DNA of 64,000 bases, taken from the NCBI RefSeq assembly GCF_003418935.1, contig NZ_QVMT01000013.1, positions 87,301 through 151,300 on the forward strand, read 5' to 3'. How positions within the stretch are numbered: position 1 is the first letter of the stretch; each line of letters opens with the position of its first letter. The notes under the pieces were generated by a model, which was not told the origin of the DNA, made no database searches, and saw nothing but the letters and a program-made list of their open reading frames with translations. This stretch comes from Emticicia sp. C21 (GTDB lineage: Bacteria; Bacteroidota; Bacteroidia; Cytophagales; Spirosomataceae). Of the stretch, positions 62,105-64,000 are shown one piece after another. Made by a program: the position numbers and the translations under genes.

Positions 62105-63901
62105 TTATTTTTTTGATTCAGAAACTGTTTTTACTTCGCCAGCATTAGCTACCAATGTATTTTTTATTTCTCTTACCTCTGCCATTAAAGTTTGATTTTC
62201 TTTCATCAATTTTTCAATCATGGCTTGCTGCTCTTGCATGGCTTTAATCATGGGTGCCATCAGGTCATTGTAGCGCACGGTAAAATAGCCATCCACATCT
62301 TTTTTCAATAGTCCCAAATTGTCTTTTCTGAAATCAACCAAAGTTTTTTCTAAGTCCTGCGCAATCAAGCCCATTTCAACGCTTTTAGTTGCGTCATTCT
62401 TGCGTACATATTGCACTGGCTTCAGAGACTTAATAAATTCAATTCCTAATGGCAAAGGCTGAATTTGTTCTTTCCATCTTCTATCTGAAGTGACATCCCA
62501 TGCTACCTGAATGCCTGCGTAGGTAATAGAAGCATTACCCAGGCGTATCTGATTATTAGTTGTGGAAAGGTTTGGAACACTAGCTCCAACCCCAATAAGA
62601 ATGTTATTAGTGCCTGACGACACATTACCGCTTGCCCCAATAATAATGTTCTCAGATCCTGAACTAATGCTTTGTCCTGCACTATTTCCTATAACAACAT
62701 TCTGGCTACCACCTGCAATACTTCCACCTGCGAAACTTCCAAGTGCGGTATTTGAATTACCACTAGTTACACCTTGTAAGGCATTGTGCCCAATGGCTGT
62801 ATTAGAAGCACCAAAGGTAAGGGAGTATAAAGTACTTGTACCAACACTTACGTTATTTATAGCAATAGAAGGACTATATTGAGATTGGTAACCAATAGCT
62901 ACGTTATTTTGTCCTGATGTATTTAAATATAATGTTTGGGAACCAACAGCCACGTTATTATCACCACTGGTAGTATTTATCATGGCATTACTACCTATCG
63001 CTGTATTGTAAGTACCTGAATTGTTTGCAGCTGTTCCACTTCCTCTCAATGCCGCATAGCCTACAGCCGTGTTGTGTCCATCCTGATTACCTGCTCCGCT
63101 ATAAGCTATTCCAAGCGCATTAGATCCAACTGCCGTATTAAAACTCCTTTGAGTGTTACTTCCAAGGGTTCCTTGTCCTATAGCCACATTATGGTTTCCT
63201 GTGGTATTATCATCCATTGCCTGATATCCACTTGCTGTGTTGTTAATACCCGAAGTGGTAGCATACATTGTTCTATAACCAATAGCAACATTTGCTGCTC
63301 CACCTGAAGATGAACTTAGCGCCCTGCTTCCTACAGCTGTATTATAATCACCTGTGTTATTATACAAACTTCTACTGCCAACAGCAGTATTCTCTTTTCC
63401 TCCATTATTTATATATAATGAATAATCTCCTATACTTACATTATTTGCACCGGTCGTATTAGTATAGGCGGAATATTGGCCAATACCAATATTACCAGAA
63501 GCGGTAGTATTATTGTATAATGAATACTCTCCTACCCCGACATTTCCCGAAGCAGTGGTGTTGTTCAATAAACTATTATAACCAATTCCTGTGTTGCCCT
63601 GACCAGTGGAATTATTTGTAACTGCCTGACTACCCACAGCTGTATTTCTACTACCTGAAGTATTATCAAAAAGAGCAGATAAACCAATAGCTACGTTCTG
63701 ACTACCAGTAGTCGATTTCAAAGATTGTGCCCCTAGAGAAGTATTTGTATCGTTATTACCCGGATTTCCATTTTTCCCTCTGACTCCCTTTGGAGTAATG
63801 GTTACAGATCCATCGGTAGCTTCCTGAACATAAACCTGCGCGTTGGTTTCAAGATAGGCCATCAAACAAAAAAGAGTGAAGACAGATAAAAGATTTTTCA
63901 T
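62105..63901 (-). CDS. surface protein with head-like NTAVG repeats and C-terminal S74 chaperone
   Basis: The 598-residue protein has a signal peptide ending TNAQ (about residue 22). Residues about 40-445 consist of roughly 18 copies of a 20-25 residue unit with core N-V/T-A-V/I-G-x-x-A/S-L (NTAVGSQAV, NVAIGYRTM), as in YadA-like heads and phage tail fibres; this should give a trimeric beta-roll. The C-terminus is an intramolecular chaperone of family S74: the self-cleavage dyad is Ser472/Lys477 in SDRRWKEQI, with a coiled-coil end. It is probably a trimeric surface adhesin that cuts off its chaperone after assembly. No phage genes adjoin it. The transcript begins upstream at 63902-64000. Confidence 0.88.
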   Translation of the reverse strand: MKNLLSVFTLFCLMAYLETNAQVYVQEATDGSVTITPKGVRGKNGNPGNNDTNTSLGAQSLKSTTGSQNVAIGLSALFDNTSGSRNTAVGSQAVTNNSTGQGNTGIGYNSLLNNTTASGNVGVGEYSLYNNTTASGNIGIGQYSAYTNTTGANNVSIGDYSLYINNGGKENTAVGSRSLYNNTGDYNTAVGSRALSSSSGGAANVAIGYRTMYATTSGINNTASGYQAMDDNTTGNHNVAIGQGTLGSNTQRSFNTAVGSNALGIAYSGAGNQDGHNTAVGYAALRGSGTAANNSGTYNTAIGSNAMINTTSGDNNVAVGSQTLYLNTSGQNNVAIGYQSQYSPSIAINNVSVGTSTLYSLTFGASNTAIGHNALQGVTSGNSNTALGSFAGGSIAGGSQNVVIGNSAGQSISSGSENIIIGASGNVSSGTNNILIGVGASVPNLSTTNNQIRLGNASITYAGIQVAWDVTSDRRWKEQIQPLPLGIEFIKSLKPVQYVRKNDATKSVEMGLIAQDLEKTLVDFRKDNLGLLKKDVDGYFTVRYNDLMAPMIKAMQEQQAMIEKLMKENQTLMAEVREIKNTLVANAGEVKTVSESKK

Positions 63902-64000
63902 GGTCGTTATTCGTTAAAAATTTGAAGGATTTATTGCTCAATAAAAATACCGGGCAAAAAATTACGATTATTGAAAAGCGTGCGAAATCTATCTATTTTT

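Noticed and set aside
62105-63901. Prophage tail-fibre remnant
   Set aside because: The protein has a signal peptide and no other phage gene is in the window, so a host surface protein is more likely.

Overview
The window reads as a chromosomal segment of a Bacteroidota, probably of the Cytophagales type (this placement is inference). Supporting signs are two SusC/SusD pairs, a type IX secretion C-terminal tail on one hydrolase, ELWxxDGT-repeat proteins ending in a coathanger-type 'GC' domain, LytS/LytTR two-component genes, low GC by eye, -7 elements resembling TAnnTTTG, and few Shine-Dalgarno sequences. No tRNA, rRNA, CRISPR array, transposase or phage module was seen.

Layout. 1-3409: two tandem paralogous exported ELWxxDGT-repeat proteins, the first cut by the window edge. 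3488-12218: housekeeping and accessory genes: S9 peptidase, LytS-like kinase plus LytTR regulator, two serine hydrolases of the beta-lactamase fold, an SRPBCC protein and an HtrA-like protease without signal peptide. 12684-31224: a mannan utilisation locus: SusC, SusD, TIG-domain lipoprotein, GH26 mannanase, sodium:solute symporter, GH130 phosphorylase, AGE-family 2-epimerase, SGNH esterase, YghZ-like aldo/keto reductase, a GH44-like enzyme with a T9SS tail, and GH9. The order GH26, symporter, GH130, epimerase fits the route known from Bacteroides fragilis: mannan is cut to mannobiose, imported, epimerised to mannosyl-glucose, and phosphorolysed to mannose 1-phosphate and glucose. 31314-32570: a DUF4406-like protein and an exported double cupin.

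32637-43069: a second glycan locus on the minus strand (SusC, SusD, LamG lipoprotein, GH144-like beta-1,2-glucanase candidate), divergent from a membrane-spanning propeller/HTH regulator that probably controls it. 43125-46912: amidohydrolase, hisD, a frameshifted small gene and hisG. 47021-47287: an isolated unit with promoter, 43-codon membrane peptide gene and terminator. 47355-50023: CocE-like hydrolase, a candidate small RNA and a DUF1579-like protein. 50169-54936: a metal locus (DUF6660-type protein, TonB receptor, His-rich P-type ATPase). 55126-63901: Gfo/Idh/MocA oxidoreductase, a 1102-residue exported protein of unknown function built from two diverged halves, a PQQ dehydrogenase with an inserted cytochrome c, and a large S74-chaperone surface protein.

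Cross-cutting signals are hairpins with T-rich tails just upstream of four secreted glycoside hydrolase genes, and a dispersed intergenic family built on TGAGTGATT-like units that forms hairpins. Most of the window is ordinary carbohydrate and envelope biology. The least explained items are the duplicated 1102-residue protein, the 43-codon unit, the candidate RNA near 49.3 kb and the frameshifted gene before hisD.
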